A DNA stretch of 47,899 nucleotides from an uncultured Bacteroidales bacterium (GTDB lineage: Bacteria; Bacteroidota; Bacteroidia; Bacteroidales; Bacteroidaceae): the NCBI GenBank assembly GCA_902801425.1, contig CADCIQ010000053.1:1-47899 (forward strand), given 5' to 3'. Position 1 is the stretch's first letter. Each line of letters opens with the position of its first letter. The position numbers and the translations under genes are program-made. The notes below the pieces were generated by a model. It was not told the origin of the DNA. It worked only from the letters and a program-made list of their open reading frames with translations, and searched no databases. Positions 33,473-42,398 of this stretch are shown piece after piece.

Positions 33473-33504
33473 CAAAGGTACTAATTGTTTGCGAACACAC
33501 CAAA
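33473..33504 (-). promoter_or_regulatory. orphan leftward promoter TTTG-N20-TACCTTTG
   Basis: On the minus strand TTTG (33504-33501) is followed after 20 nt by TACCTTTG (33480-33473), a full consensus match. No protein gene lies downstream on that strand before the lipoprotein 3' end. The transcript would run about 300 nt to the 27-T tract. The region 33196-33470 may therefore encode a non-coding RNA or be the relic of a gene. Confidence 0.5.
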
Positions 33505-33651
33505 TATTTTTCATAAAAAATGATCGCTTTAAGTGTATTTTTGACATAAAACAACAAATCAAGCTTGCAACCGCAAAGATTTTTACATTTTTTTGCATAA
33601 AAACTTTAATCTTTGTGTCCGTTTCCAAATTGCTTAAAAAATATAAAATAT

Positions 33652-33682
33652 TTTGTTATTTTGAAATAAAATATTATCTTTG
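33652..33682 (+). promoter_or_regulatory. consensus promoter TTTG-N19-TATCTTTG
   Basis: TTTG at 33652-33655, a 19-nt spacer and TATCTTTG at 33675-33682 match the Bacteroidetes consensus exactly. It drives the exported protein gene at 33819 with a leader of about 130 nt. Confidence 0.75.
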
Positions 33683-33692
33683 CACCCGATAT

Positions 33693-33783
33693 TAGGTAAT
33701 GGGTGTTGGGTGATGGCTGTTCGCGGTTAGCATTCATGCACTAAACGCAAACGCTGAAACCATACACCAACACCCATCACCTA
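33693..33783 (+). promoter_or_regulatory. long hairpin in the 5' leader
   Basis: TAGGTAATGGGTGTTGG (33693-33709) pairs with CCAACACCCATCACCTA (33767-33783) with one mismatch, enclosing a 57-nt loop. It begins about 10 nt after the -7 box, so the whole structure is in the leader RNA. It could be regulatory or another inserted repeat. Confidence 0.55.
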
Positions 33784-33818
33784 TCACCCAGAACAAAAAC
33801 GGTATAAAACGAAACGAC

Positions 33819-34445
33819 ATGAAGAAATTTGTTATTTTATTCTTTTTGATTTGTGTAAAATCTGCGTTTGCCCAAGTTATTCCTGACAGCGTTGATTTGA
33901 GAAACAATTCCTTCTATGCAGTATTTGAAAACAATACTCCGGCAAGGGACAAGTATCAGGTTGCAAAGAAATGGTTCGCTGCCAACTTGCAGAATTTCAG
34001 AGACATAACAATCAGCGAAGACCCACGCCATTGCAAGATTGTGATGAAGCCTTTGGTACTCTACAAGGCAGACCCTTACTCTAAGTGCTACCTCGCTACG
34101 GAGCTTACCTTCGAGTGCGACAAGAACCAGTTCTGCATCAAGTTCGACAACATAAAGAAGAGAGCGGCATTCAGCACAATGGCAAACATTGAGAGCGCCG
34201 ATACTGTCTATCTCCAGAGCAAGCACACAACCGATGTTGAGATTGGCAAATATCGCAGATACCACGAGCTAAAGGCTAAGTCTGCCCCAACAGCCGAAGA
34301 ACTGAAGGAAATAAGGTCTTTTGCGTTCTTTGACCAATACACGGAAGAGGCACTTAGAAAGGAGAATATGGCAAACTACTGTGAACTACAGAAAATAGTT
34401 GCAGATATTGTAAATCAGCTAAAGCTAACATTGGAGGAAATATAA
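33819..34445 (+). CDS. exported protein, DUF4468-like
   Basis: The 208-residue product has a signal peptide (MKKFVILFFLICVKSAFAQ) and no lipobox. The mature part has 'RDKYQVAKKWFAANLQNF', then strands around 'IVMKPLVLY' and LTFECDKNQFCIKFDNI. This resembles the DUF4468 pattern of Bacteroidetes exported proteins (a helix followed by strands), but the match is by eye and moderate. The function is unknown. It has a perfect consensus promoter, a structured leader and a clear terminator, so it is a single-gene unit placed just upstream of the pectinase block. Confidence 0.7.
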   Translation: MKKFVILFFLICVKSAFAQVIPDSVDLRNNSFYAVFENNTPARDKYQVAKKWFAANLQNFRDITISEDPRHCKIVMKPLVLYKADPYSKCYLATELTFECDKNQFCIKFDNIKKRAAFSTMANIESADTVYLQSKHTTDVEIGKYRRYHELKAKSAPTAEELKEIRSFAFFDQYTEEALRKENMANYCELQKIVADIVNQLKLTLEEI

Positions 34446-34464
34446 CCTCAACACACACAATGGG

Positions 34465-34503
34465 AAAAAACGGAGAATGAACACGCTTCATTCTCCGTTT
34501 TTC
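34465..34503 (+). terminator. intrinsic terminator
   Basis: AAAACGGAGAATGA (from about 34467) pairs with TCATTCTCCGTTTT (from 34488), giving a strong stem flanked by A and T runs, 20 nt after the stop codon. Confidence 0.75.
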
Positions 34504-34577
34504 TCCTTATATATAATGATTTTCCGTATATTTGCCATTTTTTCTTCAAAAAATTATACGATTAAAGAAAAAATTAT

Positions 34578-34585
34578 TAACTTTG
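34578..34585 (+). promoter_or_regulatory. -7 box TAACTTTG for the first pectinesterase
   Basis: TAACTTTG matches TAnnTTTG and leaves a leader of about 130 nt. The leader contains GCACATA and TATGTGC 50 nt apart, an imperfect stem. The upstream TTTG box is weak. Confidence 0.5.
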
Positions 34586-34719
34586 CGCACATAAAATTAT
34601 GGGGTATGTTCGGTCCTATGCCGACAAGCCCTATTCTATGTGCACAAAAATGCCATGCACGCTGCACACAAACAATGCAATACAATATTTCATTAAATAA
34701 CTAACTTAAAAAATTAACT

Positions 34720-35463
34720 ATGAGAAAAATTCGTACTCTACTTGCGTTATGCCTCATCCTAATAGGTGTGACATCCGCAATGGCCGCTGGCGAAAGGTCC
34801 TTTAAGGGCTTTACCATCGACCTTACGAAAGAAACTCCTACTATCCCCGAAGGTGTAGAGCAGGTTTCTTATGCGCAAAACGGCGCTAAATTTCATGGTG
34901 CGGACCATGGGTGGCGTTGGTTCGCTGCAAAGTTCGCTGTTGACGGTCCCGTAAAAATCACCCTTGGTGGCTGTCAGTATGCTAATGCCGGTCAAGGCAT
35001 TGTTACAGACGAGGCGGGCAATGAACTTGGAACCATCGACACAAAGTCTGCTGGTTGCTACCACAATGGCGGTATTGCATCATGGGAATATACTGGTGAG
35101 GCTAAGACTCTTATCGTATATTGCGGCGAGTATTGCCCTATGATGAAGGTTGAGCCTATCGAGGCCTCCGCTTCTACTCCAGAGCCTACAGGTTTCAAGA
35201 ATTTCACTATCGACCTTACAAAGAATCCTATCGCTACTCTACCAGAGGGTGTAACACAGGTATCTTACCCACAAAACGGAGCTTCATTCAACGGTTCACA
35301 GCATGGTTGGATGTGGTTCGCTGCAAAGTTTGCTGTTGACGGTCCAGTAAAGATTACTATTGGCGGTTGCCAGTACATCAACGATGGCAATGAGGGCTAT
35401 GTAACAGATGATAAAGGCACAAAGCTCGGTGACTTGAAGAACAAGACCTACATTCGAATATAA
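34720..35463 (+). pseudogene. N-terminal fragment of a frameshifted pectinesterase
   Basis: This 247-residue frame starts with a signal peptide (MRKIRTLLALCLILIGVTSA). It carries two copies of a beta-sandwich-like module (FKGFTIDLTKETPTIPEG to YCGEYCPMMKVEPI, then FKNFTIDLTKNPIATLPEG onward). The second copy ends early in 'GDLKNKTYIRI'. Where the first copy has AGCYHNGGIASWEYTGEAKT, the second jumps in another reading frame to EYKGGANTLIVYCGQYCPIL, starting near 35456. That other frame is continuous with the large pectinesterase frame downstream. About a dozen residues are missing and the frame is shifted, so 34720-39274 was probably one gene. A sequencing or assembly error is the alternative. 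Confidence 0.8.
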
Positions 35464-35659
35464 GGGTGGAGCTAATACTCTCATCGTATATTGCGGTCAG
35501 TACTGCCCAATCCTCAAGGTAGAGAAGATTGAGGCTAATGTTGCTGAAAAGTCTATCTTCAAGACTAATTTCAAGGACTGGGAAGCTGTTAAGGCAAGCG
35601 ATACAGAGACAACAATAAAGAAGACAACAACAGATGGTCAGGAACTTACATTCTCTCTG

Positions 35660-38600
35660 TTGAGAACTATGCTTGACCCAGCAGGTACCGATGGTAAGTT
35701 CACCGCTGAGTGCATCACGGAAGGTTATATGAGATGTGAGAAGACAACAAAGGACACAGAAGCATCTCCTTACATAAAGACTTCAACTCTCGCTAACGTA
35801 ACATCGGTTAAGTTTGTTCACGCAGCAACAGGTGGCCAACGTGGCTGGGGCCTCAAGGTTAAGGGCGACGGTGACGCTGACTGGGTAACAGTTTCTGATG
35901 CTTTCGCAGATCAGAAGGGCACAGAGGTTACAGTTGACGTAAACCGCACAAATGTTCAGCTTTGGTTCTACAACCTCACTCCTGCACAGTATGCTTTCCT
36001 TACATCTCTCGAGATCAAGGGTAAGGTAGAGGTTGAGCCTCGTAAGTTCGAGGACTTCAAGATTGATTTCCGTACAGATCCTTATACAGTTGTTGCTCCT
36101 GCAACAGGTCTTCCAAATGGCGTAACTCTCGATCCAGGATCATACGATCCAAACTCAGGCAAGAGCGAGCAGCATGGTGCTATGAATGCTAAGATAACAG
36201 TTCCTGTTGATGGTCCTGTTAAGTTCACTATTGGTGGATGCCAATACACAGGTAAGAATGCAACAGTAAGCATTGACGGCGGTACTCCTATCGAAATCGA
36301 CCAAAAGAGTGCAGGTTGTGCAAATGGATTTGGTTCATACATAAATGCAGCTACCTATACATACAATGAGGAAAAGGCTGCAACTCTCACATTCGACCTC
36401 GGTCAATGGTGTCCTTACTTCTTCGCAGAGGCTTGCGACTATATTCCTTCTGTAGTAGTTTCTTACTTCAACACAGATGGTAAGCTTATCGGTGAGGAAA
36501 CAGTTGACGGCAACTCAGAGCTCAAGTTCAAGTATTCAGCTACTGATGTAACAGTTCCTGAAGGTCAGGCATTCCGTGGCTGGTTCGATGGCAAATCTGT
36601 ATCAGCAAAGAAGGTTAAGGAGGGTATTGCTCTCACAGAGGACACCAAGCTCTACGCTAAGGCTACTCCTATCGAGGTTGCTAAACTTGGTGCAATCTTC
36701 AACTACCCTCTCAACAACGCAGCTTTCTATCCAGAAGATCATGAGTTGTTCAACACAACAGGTGTGTTCCATGATGGTCAGCATGGCTTTGAATTCAAGC
36801 CTTCACAGAACTTCAGCGTAGATGTTGCAGGTAATGCTGTTCTCGTTCTTACCACTTGTAAGTATCCAGAAAAGCAGGAAGTACCTTGCCAGCTTACTAT
36901 AAAGGATGCAGCAGGCAACACTATCGGTGAGACAATGGTTCTCCCTATTGCAGGTGCAAGCGATGGCGCTACTGTTTCATACTCATACAATGGTCCTGCT
37001 ACAACTCTTACAGCAACATTCAGCAGCACAGCATACATCCACAATGTTTCTGTATATAATGTAAAGGACATTCCTACAAAGAACGAGAATGGTTACTTTG
37101 AGATTGCTTCAGGCGATGCAAGCGGCTTTATCCTCGCACTCCAGTCAGCAAAGGATGGTGACAAGATCTTCCTTCCTAACGGCACATACGATTTCGGTGA
37201 GACAGTTCTTACTACAATCTCTGTAAACAACCTGTCAATCATCGGTGAGTCAATGGATAAGACTATCATCCGCAACGCTCCAGATAAGTCAACAGAGAGC
37301 ATCAATGCAACTGCTACTCTGCTGAACACATCAAACAACCTCTACATGCAGGATCTTACTATCCAGAATGATCTTGACTACTATGCAATAGGTGGTACTG
37401 GTCGTGCAGTAGCATTCCAGGATAGGGGTGCAAACACAATCCTCAAGAACGTGAAGATGCTCTCTTATCAGGATACCTACTACTCAAACAACAGTAACAA
37501 CACATACTTTGAGAATTGTGAGGTTCACGGTTGTGTTGACTATCTCTGCGGTGACGGTAATGTAATCTACAACCGTTGTAAGTTCGTGAACGAGTCTCGT
37601 ACAAAGGGCAAGAAGAGTGGTTCTGACATTCTTTGTGCTCCTGAGACAACAGACGCTTGTAAGTGGGGTTACACCTTCCTTGATTGTAGCGTATCAAGCA
37701 ACTGTGAGGACTTCACATTGGCTCGCGCATGGAGCAACGTGCCAAAAGTACAGTTCATCCGTACAAAGATTCTTGACAACGCTCTCGCAGCAGATCGTTT
37801 CTGCAAGACAGGTATCAACGTAGTACCTGAGAGATTCGGTGAGTTTGCTACCACTAACTCTGTTGGTAACATCTCAACTCCTGCAAGCAATAAGATTGAG
37901 TTCATAGGTAAGTCTGGCAACAAGGAACTCGAGACTGTTCTTTCTGCCGATGAGGCAGCTCAGTACACCGTAGCTAACATCTTCGGAGAGTGGGCTCCTG
38001 ACAAGATCGCTGCTCAGGAAACAGACAAGGACAACGGTACAGTATTCCTCGTAGATGGTAAGATCACAAATGTACGCCCAACAGAGGGTAAGTATCGTAT
38101 CGCTAACGCTCGCGGTGGTTTCGGTCCTGTTATTGACCTTACAGAAATCTATCAGATCGACGGTAAGGATGTAACAGCTCAGTACATCAAGAACGCTGAT
38201 CTCACAGAGGAGTACGAAGGCTGGACAATGAACAACTTCATGAAAGTTATTGACGAGAACGGCAACAGAATTCTCGATGATAATAAGAAAGAAGTTTATT
38301 TTGGCAAACAGGCAAACGCTGGATATGCAACAGAGGCATACGCTGGTTGGAGCGACTGCGCTGTAACTGATTATTCTATGACCCAGAAGATCAAGCTTCC
38401 TGCAGGTAAATACAAGTTGGTTGGTCAGGCATTCTATCGTCAGGAACTCGTTTACAACTCAAATCCTACCAAGTCTCTCGCATTCCTCAAGGCTGGCGAC
38501 CAGAAGGTTGCAATCAAGACTCTTGGAAGTGTAACAGCTAAGAACTATGCTAACGACAAGAACGAAGCTGCAGGTGTACTCTCTTCTGGAATGTACGACA

Positions 38601-39274
38601 ATGAGGTATCATTCGAAGTTACAGGTAATGGTGAAATAGAGATCGGTATCGTTGGAACATTCGACACGAAGCAGTCATGGTTTGCTGTTGGCGGCTTCAA
38701 GCTTTATGACATGAACCAGAAGGCTGACCTTATCGACATGACAAGCAATATTGCCAACAACAGCTTCGAGAACGGCTTTGAGAACTGGACTCTTGAGGGT
38801 GAGTGGCAAGAGCAATCCAACGGCGAAAAGGTTCAGGTTGGTACTCGCTATGCAGAGAAGTGGCAGGCTAAAGATGGTCTTCCAGCAGGTAAGATTTCTC
38901 AGACAATCGAGGGTCTTGAAAATGGTAAGTACATCTTAAAGGCTTCTGCTATCGCTACTGCTGAGGGCACACAGCTCTTCGCTAACGATCAGACAGTTGC
39001 TGCTCCAACAGAGGCTTCAATCATCAGCATTGAGGTTGAGGTTACAGACAACAAGCTCACCATCGGTTTCGAGCGTACAGCAGAGAACCAGGCTAACTGG
39101 GTTGCAGTTGATAACTTCCAGCTCTTCTACGTTCAGAACGAGCCTGCTACATCAATCGAGACTATCACAGTAGCTACAACAAAGGATGCTCCTAAGAAGT
39201 TCTTCAAGAATGGCAAGATCATCATCGTTAAGAACGGCAAGGCATACAATGTTGCAGGTGTTGAGCTGAAATAA
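35660..39274 (+). CDS. large secreted pectinesterase (CE8), C-terminal part of a frameshifted gene
   Basis: Pectinesterases remove methyl esters from homogalacturonan. From the first ATG this frame is 1204 residues, but it is open back to 35405 and continues the preceding fragment. A third beta module at about 128-260 (DFKIDFRTD to DLGQWCPYFF) is followed by an InlB-like or Ig-like repeat (VVSYFNTDGKLIGEETVDGN). The CE8 beta-helix is at about 478-825: GESMDKTIIRNAP, QDLTIQNDLDYYA, AVAFQDRG, 'MLSYQDTYYSNN' (catalytic Asp), 'VDYLCGDGNVIYN' (second Asp) and LARAW (substrate Arg). Two further jelly-roll-like modules occupy about 845-1150. The last 40 residues (KKFFKNGKIIIVKNGKAYN, VAGVELK) resemble a Bacteroidetes C-terminal sorting tail. 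Confidence 0.88.
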   Translation: MRTMLDPAGTDGKFTAECITEGYMRCEKTTKDTEASPYIKTSTLANVTSVKFVHAATGGQRGWGLKVKGDGDADWVTVSDAFADQKGTEVTVDVNRTNVQLWFYNLTPAQYAFLTSLEIKGKVEVEPRKFEDFKIDFRTDPYTVVAPATGLPNGVTLDPGSYDPNSGKSEQHGAMNAKITVPVDGPVKFTIGGCQYTGKNATVSIDGGTPIEIDQKSAGCANGFGSYINAATYTYNEEKAATLTFDLGQWCPYFFAEACDYIPSVVVSYFNTDGKLIGEETVDGNSELKFKYSATDVTVPEGQAFRGWFDGKSVSAKKVKEGIALTEDTKLYAKATPIEVAKLGAIFNYPLNNAAFYPEDHELFNTTGVFHDGQHGFEFKPSQNFSVDVAGNAVLVLTTCKYPEKQEVPCQLTIKDAAGNTIGETMVLPIAGASDGATVSYSYNGPATTLTATFSSTAYIHNVSVYNVKDIPTKNENGYFEIASGDASGFILALQSAKDGDKIFLPNGTYDFGETVLTTISVNNLSIIGESMDKTIIRNAPDKSTESINATATLLNTSNNLYMQDLTIQNDLDYYAIGGTGRAVAFQDRGANTILKNVKMLSYQDTYYSNNSNNTYFENCEVHGCVDYLCGDGNVIYNRCKFVNESRTKGKKSGSDILCAPETTDACKWGYTFLDCSVSSNCEDFTLARAWSNVPKVQFIRTKILDNALAADRFCKTGINVVPERFGEFATTNSVGNISTPASNKIEFIGKSGNKELETVLSADEAAQYTVANIFGEWAPDKIAAQETDKDNGTVFLVDGKITNVRPTEGKYRIANARGGFGPVIDLTEIYQIDGKDVTAQYIKNADLTEEYEGWTMNNFMKVIDENGNRILDDNKKEVYFGKQANAGYATEAYAGWSDCAVTDYSMTQKIKLPAGKYKLVGQAFYRQELVYNSNPTKSLAFLKAGDQKVAIKTLGSVTAKNYANDKNEAAGVLSSGMYDNEVSFEVTGNGEIEIGIVGTFDTKQSWFAVGGFKLYDMNQKADLIDMTSNIANNSFENGFENWTLEGEWQEQSNGEKVQVGTRYAEKWQAKDGLPAGKISQTIEGLENGKYILKASAIATAEGTQLFANDQTVAAPTEASIISIEVEVTDNKLTIGFERTAENQANWVAVDNFQLFYVQNEPATSIETITVATTKDAPKKFFKNGKIIIVKNGKAYNVAGVELK

Positions 39275-39299
39275 TCAGTAAACAGATAATTAATAATTA

Positions 39300-39332
39300 G
39301 AGGTGTTGCCCAAACGGCAACACCTCTTTTTT
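39300..39332 (+). terminator. intrinsic terminator after pectinesterase 1
   Basis: GAGGTGTTGCC (39300-39310) pairs perfectly with GGCAACACCTC (39316-39326), followed by TTTTTT. Confidence 0.88.
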
Positions 39333-39450
39333 GTTTTTGCGAATTAGTGTTTTCCTACGGAAAATAAAAAAATCATTTGAAAGTGAAAAAATATGCGCCA
39401 ATATCACAAAATTTTTATTGCTTTTTCTTGCATTTTACAAAATAATTCAT

Positions 39451-39458
39451 TATCTTTG
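39451..39458 (+). promoter_or_regulatory. -7 box TATCTTTG for pectinesterase 2
   Basis: TATCTTTG matches TAnnTTTG, with CTTG ending at 39430 at a 20-nt spacing. A hairpin (ACGCACCCA to TGGGTGT, 39498-39530) lies in the 125-nt leader. Confidence 0.6.
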
Positions 39459-39497
39459 CATCGTGTTTTTCATGGTATTTAGATTATTAAGGTTAAT

Positions 39498-39531
39498 ACG
39501 CACCCATAGCCTGTGACAGGTTGTGGGTGTA
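39498..39531 (+). promoter_or_regulatory. hairpin in the pectinesterase 2 leader
   Basis: ACGCACCCATAGCCTG folds back on CAGGTTGTGGGTGTA around a TGA loop. The two-part stem (CCTG/CAGG and CACCCA/TGGGTG) sits about 50 nt upstream of the start codon. There is no evidence yet for a ligand or protein. Confidence 0.45.
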
Positions 39532-39583
39532 TTTTAAGAGACCTACGATACATATAAATTGTCAAACAAAAAAACATAAAATT

Positions 39584-42250
39584 ATGAAACATCTTCTACT
39601 CAAGTCTGCACTTACCTGCATTGCGGCATTTTCCGTTAATGCCATTGATGCACAGACCGTGGTGAAACAGATTTACTACACGGACTTCACCGACTGGACG
39701 GTGGCATCAGAACCGACCTCAAAATCTATCTCCACACGTTTCAATGGGGACAACATTACTATCTCCACAACAGGCGATATGATTGTTGCACCAACAGCAA
39801 CCGTTAGTTCCAAGACTGGATACATCGGCATTGATGCTGCCAATAAGAATGGTAGCATCCTGACCACGACCATCCCTTCAGTTAATCAGATTGCATATTC
39901 CGTTGCCGTTGGACGCGGCGGTGGCAATGGCATGAAACTGGAGGTAAAGGGCGACGGCGACTCTGACTGGATAACACTCAACGAGGAGAAGGTATCTGCA
40001 ACAACAGACTTCAGGATTGATGTGAACAGGAAGAACGTGCAGATTCGTTTCACTAATATCACAACCACAAAATCCGTATATCTCACCTCTCTTCTGCTTA
40101 CAGCCGATGTTGATGCGAACAAAGTGCCAACCCTGACATCTTTCAAGATTAACGGCAACCAGTATGATGCGTCTGCATTTACTGAGCAGAACGACGGTAC
40201 TATGGCATACTCTCTCGAAATACCAAAGAGCGCGACAATGATAAGCGAGGCAAATCCAATTACTGATGTCAAGGCTTCTGTTGGTAGCCTGAAAGGCATC
40301 ACATATAACGGAGATGCAACAAAGAGCACGGCTCATATGACACTCACGGGAGGTACAGACGATGTTGTCTATAACCTCAGCGTAAGCCAGTATCCAGATT
40401 TCACCGTTACCTATTCTGACATCAACGGCACGGTGCTGGGCACTCAGTCAGTAGAGAAGAACTCTGCAATAGGCTCCTTCCCTGCCCTTGCCATTCCTGC
40501 GGGTGGTAAGATGCGCGGATATTTTGCCAAGGAAATATACGTGACAAAAGAAGGTCAGAAATTCGACTATTACCGTAAGGTTACTACTGATGAGATTATC
40601 ACAGGCAATATGACTCTCTATGCCATTACCTCAGTAGAAGAGAGCACGGCAGACTCACGCCACGAATACGTATTCTGCGACCACATCAATGCCGTCTCCA
40701 ATCCTTATTTCTATATGGAAGACCATGAGGGAATTGAGGTGGTAAGCGGCGAGGCTACCTATCACGATGCTGCACATGGTTTGGTAATCAAGCCTGGCAC
40801 TATATTAAAGGTGTCTCACGCAAAATCAGCACAGATAGCATTATATCTTTGCTCAAATACTCCTTCCGCATCTACTATCAGCATTGCAGGACAGACTATA
40901 TCAGCCCGTGCAAAGGCAGACAATAAGCCGACTGTCGTAATAGTAAACGGCAATGAAGAATCATCTGACATTACGTTCAATGGTGAATGCTATCTCCATG
41001 CCTTGACCGTTACGAACGACATTAATAATAAGGTAGTGAAGGCTGACGGCTATATTCAGGTTGCTGCCGGGGATGCAGACGCATATCTTGCAGCTATTGA
41101 GGCTGTAAACAGTAACGATGATGTGAAGCAGATATACCTTCCTAACGGCACATACGACCTTGGCGAGAAAGTGCTCACCTCAATCTATGCCGACAACGTG
41201 TCAATCATAGGCGAATCTATGGAGGGCACAGTCATCAAGAATGCGCCTAAGACTATCAAGGAGGGCATCAATCTCACAGCCACCTTGCGCAACTATTCCA
41301 AGAGCCTCTATCTGCAAGACCTTACTCTGCAGAACGACCTCGACTATTACAAGGCTGGATCTGCAGGTCGTGGCATTTGTCTGCAAGATAAGGGTGAGAA
41401 TACAATCTGCAAGAACGTAAGAATGCTCTCTTATCAGGACACCTACTATTCAAACAAGGCAAGTAAGTTCTATTGGGAGGATTGCGAGATTCACGGAACG
41501 GTTGACTACATATGTGGTGACGGTGATGTAATCTACAACCGCGTAAAGTTCGTGAACGAAAATCGTAACGCTACAACGACTCCAAACGGAGAGACAACCG
41601 TAGCTGCACCTTATACAACCACAGAATGGGGCTACGTGTTGCTCGACTGCTCTATCGACTGTAAATCAGCTACCTTCACACTCGGACGCGCATGGGATGG
41701 TAGTCCACGTATAACCTATATAAACACAACAATCCTCAATCCAAGCGCCCTGCTGGCAACACGCTTCAATGCAAGCGGAATGAACGTAGCAGCAAAAGGA
41801 TTCTACGAATATAACACCAAGGATGTAGAGGGCAATGTAATTTCTCCAGTAAGCAATGTTGTTAACTTCACGCATCCAAGCGGCAATAACAAGTACGAGA
41901 CAATCCTTTCTGATCAGGATGCTGCAAAATACACTATCGCCAATATCTTCAAGGACTGGAAGGCTGACCAGATAGCAGCACAGGTCAAAGACATCAAGTC
42001 AGGAACGGTATTCCTCGCAAACGGAACAATCACGAGCGTATGCCCTACAAGCGGCAAGGTACGTGTTGCAAACGGCCGTGGAGGCTTCGGACCTGAGATT
42101 GATGTTACAAATACAAGGATTGAATCTATCAATAACAGAGCAGGAAATGTAAATGTGTGCGATAACACCTATAATTTAGCTGGACAACGTATAAACGGAA
42201 ACGCAAAAGGTATCCAGATAAAAAATGGTAAAAAAACACTCAAAAATTAG
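39584..42250 (+). CDS. secreted pectinesterase (CE8)
   Basis: I start at 39584 (MKHLLLKSALTCIAAFSVNA, a signal peptide; 888 residues); 21 upstream codons lie in the leader. An N-terminal beta module (YYTDFTDWTVASEPTSKSIS to YLTSLLLTADV) resembles the one in the first pectinesterase, and Ig-like and InlB-like repeats follow (DFTVTYSDINGTVLGTQSV). The CE8 domain spans about 487-845: 'GESMEGTVIKNAP', QDLTLQNDLDYYK, GRGICLQDKG, 'MLSYQDTYYSNK' (catalytic Asp), 'VDYICGDGDVIYN' (second Asp) and LGRAW (substrate Arg). The tail NTYNLAGQRING followed by KGIQIKNGKKTLKN looks like a sorting-type C-terminus. It has its own promoter, is a paralogue of the neighbouring gene and is intact, so it may cover for the broken copy. 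Confidence 0.92.
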   Translation: MKHLLLKSALTCIAAFSVNAIDAQTVVKQIYYTDFTDWTVASEPTSKSISTRFNGDNITISTTGDMIVAPTATVSSKTGYIGIDAANKNGSILTTTIPSVNQIAYSVAVGRGGGNGMKLEVKGDGDSDWITLNEEKVSATTDFRIDVNRKNVQIRFTNITTTKSVYLTSLLLTADVDANKVPTLTSFKINGNQYDASAFTEQNDGTMAYSLEIPKSATMISEANPITDVKASVGSLKGITYNGDATKSTAHMTLTGGTDDVVYNLSVSQYPDFTVTYSDINGTVLGTQSVEKNSAIGSFPALAIPAGGKMRGYFAKEIYVTKEGQKFDYYRKVTTDEIITGNMTLYAITSVEESTADSRHEYVFCDHINAVSNPYFYMEDHEGIEVVSGEATYHDAAHGLVIKPGTILKVSHAKSAQIALYLCSNTPSASTISIAGQTISARAKADNKPTVVIVNGNEESSDITFNGECYLHALTVTNDINNKVVKADGYIQVAAGDADAYLAAIEAVNSNDDVKQIYLPNGTYDLGEKVLTSIYADNVSIIGESMEGTVIKNAPKTIKEGINLTATLRNYSKSLYLQDLTLQNDLDYYKAGSAGRGICLQDKGENTICKNVRMLSYQDTYYSNKASKFYWEDCEIHGTVDYICGDGDVIYNRVKFVNENRNATTTPNGETTVAAPYTTTEWGYVLLDCSIDCKSATFTLGRAWDGSPRITYINTTILNPSALLATRFNASGMNVAAKGFYEYNTKDVEGNVISPVSNVVNFTHPSGNNKYETILSDQDAAKYTIANIFKDWKADQIAAQVKDIKSGTVFLANGTITSVCPTSGKVRVANGRGGFGPEIDVTNTRIESINNRAGNVNVCDNTYNLAGQRINGNAKGIQIKNGKKTLKN

Positions 42251-42273
42251 AAAAAATCAAACAATATTGTAAA

Positions 42274-42309
42274 AAAAATGGCAATTTCCTTGGAAGTTTG
42301 CCATTTTTT
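42274..42309 (+). terminator. terminator after pectinesterase 2, overlapping the next promoter
   Basis: AAAAAATGGCAA pairs with TTTGCCATTTTTTT, with T runs on the 3' side. The PL9 gene -7 box (42313-42320) starts four bases later, so the hairpin overlies that gene's -33 region. Confidence 0.7.
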
Positions 42310-42312
42310 TTG

Positions 42313-42320
42313 TATATTTG
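42313..42320 (+). promoter_or_regulatory. -7 box TATATTTG for the PL9 gene
   Basis: TATATTTG matches TAnnTTTG; a TTG at 42290-42292 lies 20 nt upstream. The leader would be about 70 nt. Confidence 0.55.
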
Positions 42321-42398
42321 CCACATGAAGTCCGATAAGGCTCATACAACATTTATTTCCAAATAGCAACCTTTATTTCCATAGTAATACCTGATGTT

